64,000 bases of DNA from Pseudoalteromonas rubra. Its GTDB lineage: Bacteria; Pseudomonadota; Gammaproteobacteria; Enterobacterales; Alteromonadaceae. Position numbers and translations under genes: made by a program. Below the pieces are notes generated by a model that was given only the letters and a program-made list of their open reading frames with translations, was not told where the DNA came from and did not search any database. The stretch is from contig NZ_CP013611.1 of assembly GCF_001482385.1 (NCBI RefSeq), forward strand, positions 248,001 through 312,000. The letters are read 5' to 3'. Shown here piece after piece: positions 62,571-64,000 of the stretch (position 1 is the first letter of the stretch; every line of letters starts with the position of its first letter).

Positions 62571-63502
62571 GAAATACTCCTGTCGCGATGTGTCAGCGCA
62601 AAGCGCAGTTGGTTGAGATGATATTGTTGTTGTTGTGTCTCTTGGTATGCCCGAGCCGGGGTGACCAGCGTGAAATTAATCATATCTCCGGCACTGAGTT
62701 GAGCAAAGTGTCTCAGATCCGCCGCAATCACTTGGGCTACCATTGGGTAACCGCCCGTGGTTTGACAATCATTCAGCAGCACAATAGGGGCGCCGTTTGG
62801 TGGCAGCTGAACGGTGCCAGGTAAAACCGCCTGACTATTGATAGAAACTTGATGAGTGACTGGCTCAGAGGCCGAAAGTCGCATACCCATTCTATTGCTA
62901 TCTGGCGATACCTGCCATTGCTGAGTGCACAATAGCTGCTGTGTTGTGAGGGATAACCGTTCGCAGTGTGGGCCTGGCAATATGCGTATTTGTTTATGGT
63001 AGGGAGGCTGAAGCGCGCCAGCACTACTTTTTGCTACACAGCTTTCATAGTGTAGCTGATCGCCGGCGGCCAATGCTGAACCATCAAAGCCTCCAAATCC
63101 CGCCTGGACATCGGTCGAGTGCGAGCCCAACACGGTATTCAGGGTGAACCCTCCTTCAACACTCAGATAGGCACGCAGTGCATCTGAGCTCGAGGCGAAG
63201 CTCAGGATCTGACCTGGCTTGCTAAAATAGCGCCAGCCGGGCGTCAGTGGTGTATCGTCAAGACGCGCATTCAGGTCACCCCCAGTCAGCGCAAAATTGG
63301 TAGCTGTCGTAAATTTTAGCTGGGCGAGTCCGACTGTGATCTCAAGTACCGCAGTATTTGGCGCATTATCCAGTAACAGGTTGGCAATGTGCAGTGCCAT
63401 GGGATCCATCACACCACTTTGAGAGACCCCAAGATGACGATGCCCATGTCGTCCGAGATCCTGGATACACATTTGCACGCCGGGCTTAATGACTTCTAGC
63501 AT
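62567..63502 (-). CDS. pxpC: 5-oxoprolinase subunit PxpC
   Basis: A 311-residue protein of the biotin-dependent carboxyltransferase-like family (allophanate hydrolase subunit 2 type). MLEVIKPGVQMCIQDLGRHG, GVSQSGVMDPMALHIANLLL and VLLNDCQTTGGYPMVAQVIA are signatures. With PxpA and PxpB it uses ATP to open 5-oxoproline to glutamate. Its start overlaps the pxpB stop by 7 bases. pxpA is not in the window. Confidence 0.95.
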   Translation of the reverse strand: MLEVIKPGVQMCIQDLGRHGHRHLGVSQSGVMDPMALHIANLLLDNAPNTAVLEITVGLAQLKFTTATNFALTGGDLNARLDDTPLTPGWRYFSKPGQILSFASSSDALRAYLSVEGGFTLNTVLGSHSTDVQAGFGGFDGSALAAGDQLHYESCVAKSSAGALQPPYHKQIRILPGPHCERLSLTTQQLLCTQQWQVSPDSNRMGMRLSASEPVTHQVSINSQAVLPGTVQLPPNGAPIVLLNDCQTTGGYPMVAQVIAADLRHFAQLSAGDMINFTLVTPARAYQETQQQQYHLNQLRFALTHRDRSIS

Positions 63503-64000
63503 AGGCCCTCCTTCTGTGGCACAAATTTGACGTTATCACCTGGCTGAAACAAGCTGGGGGACTGCACATTGGCATCGAATAAGCGGGTCGTGCTGTGACC
63601 CAGAAGCCGCCAGCCGCCTGGAGAGGCGCTGGGGTAAATCGCACTTAAATCTTCAGCGATGGCAACAGAGCCGGCTGGCACATGTGTTCTGGGTGAGTTG
63701 AGACGGGCAACCTGCAGTTGCTCAGGTACACTACCCAGATAGGCAAAACCAGGTAAAAAACCCAGAAATTTGACCTGATAAGTTGGTGAACTATGCAGCT
63801 CAACGATGTCTTTTGGTGATAAGTTCAGCTGTTCAGCCAGCGGTGCCAGATCTGGGCCAGCTTCCCCTCCATATATAACCGGGATTGTGTGTGTAGTGGG
63901 TTGAAAGTCTTCTGCACTGAGTGATTGCCACAGAGTGAGTAATGCTTCTTGCCACTTGGCGCACTGTGTGTGGTCTTGCAAAACCAGGGTAAGAGAAGTC
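63496..64000 (-). CDS. pxpB: 5-oxoprolinase subunit PxpB (5' end outside window)
   Basis: The last 168 or so codons of a PxpB/KipI-type protein; the frame stays open to the window edge. IPVIYGGEAGPDLAPLAEQL, VKFLGFLPGFAYLGSVPEQL and the C-terminal AIYPSASPGGWRLLGHSTTR are family signatures. A TTG at 63981 is internal, not the start, since family members have about 50-70 more residues. It forms a complex with PxpC. Confidence 0.93.
   Translation of the reverse strand, partial: TSLTLVLQDHTQCAKWQEALLTLWQSLSAEDFQPTTHTIPVIYGGEAGPDLAPLAEQLNLSPKDIVELHSSPTYQVKFLGFLPGFAYLGSVPEQLQVARLNSPRTHVPAGSVAIAEDLSAIYPSASPGGWRLLGHSTTRLFDANVQSPSLFQPGDNVKFVPQKEGLC

Overview
The window is chromosomal DNA of a marine gammaproteobacterium. 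I infer Pseudoalteromonas, or a close relative in Alteromonadales, from the gene orders ccoNOQP / ccoHIS / fnr / uspE / ttcA and purB / hflD / mnmA, from a monomeric NADP isocitrate dehydrogenase, and from the moderate GC content (about 46-47% by eye). No taxonomic search was run. Almost every gene is housekeeping or conserved. I see no tRNA, rRNA, prophage, insertion sequence with a transposase, or CRISPR array.

Region by region. Positions 1-904 hold the 5' part of a chemoreceptor gene. Positions 905-1308 hold a short palindrome and a probable MITE-like element with inverted ends that stops 3 bases from ttcA. Positions 1309-11396 are an oxygen-respiration block on the minus strand: ccoNOQP (cbb3 oxidase), a terminator, then ccoH-ccoI-ccoS-TauE/SafE (copper and assembly factors), then fnr (oxygen-sensing regulator), uspE and ttcA. 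A small lipoprotein gene and a candidate FNR site lie upstream of ccoN. Positions 12420-19499 hold three genes I cannot name: a 1332-residue lipoprotein with a long helical middle, an outer-membrane beta-barrel protein, and a second lipoprotein that shares a Cys/Gly-Cys-Gly/calcium-loop module with the first. This is the best candidate for an undescribed system.

Positions 19578-31026 hold a GreA/GreB-like gene, a GlxA/AraC-type regulator divergent from fabY, glutathione-dependent formaldehyde oxidation (frmA, fghA) with a divergent LysR regulator, a SulP transporter, and lolCDE. Positions 31055-41581 are one long minus-strand chemosensory operon: receptor, cheY, STAS protein, cheA, receptor, cheW, cheW, cheR, cheB and an EAL c-di-GMP phosphodiesterase. 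Two adjacent genes in it, the second receptor and the first cheW, carry apparent single-base reading-frame defects.

Positions 41764-48012 hold a DUF4826 gene, a GNAT gene, roxA, purB, hflD, mnmA and rluE. Positions 48114-56687 hold idh, cspD, the N-degron set (clpS, clpA, bpt, aat) with infA, and trxB. Positions 56945-59986 hold pssA and asnB. Positions 60156-64000 form a 5-oxoproline operon: pxpB (partial), pxpC, DUF969 and DUF979 (a probable two-part permease) and pcp.
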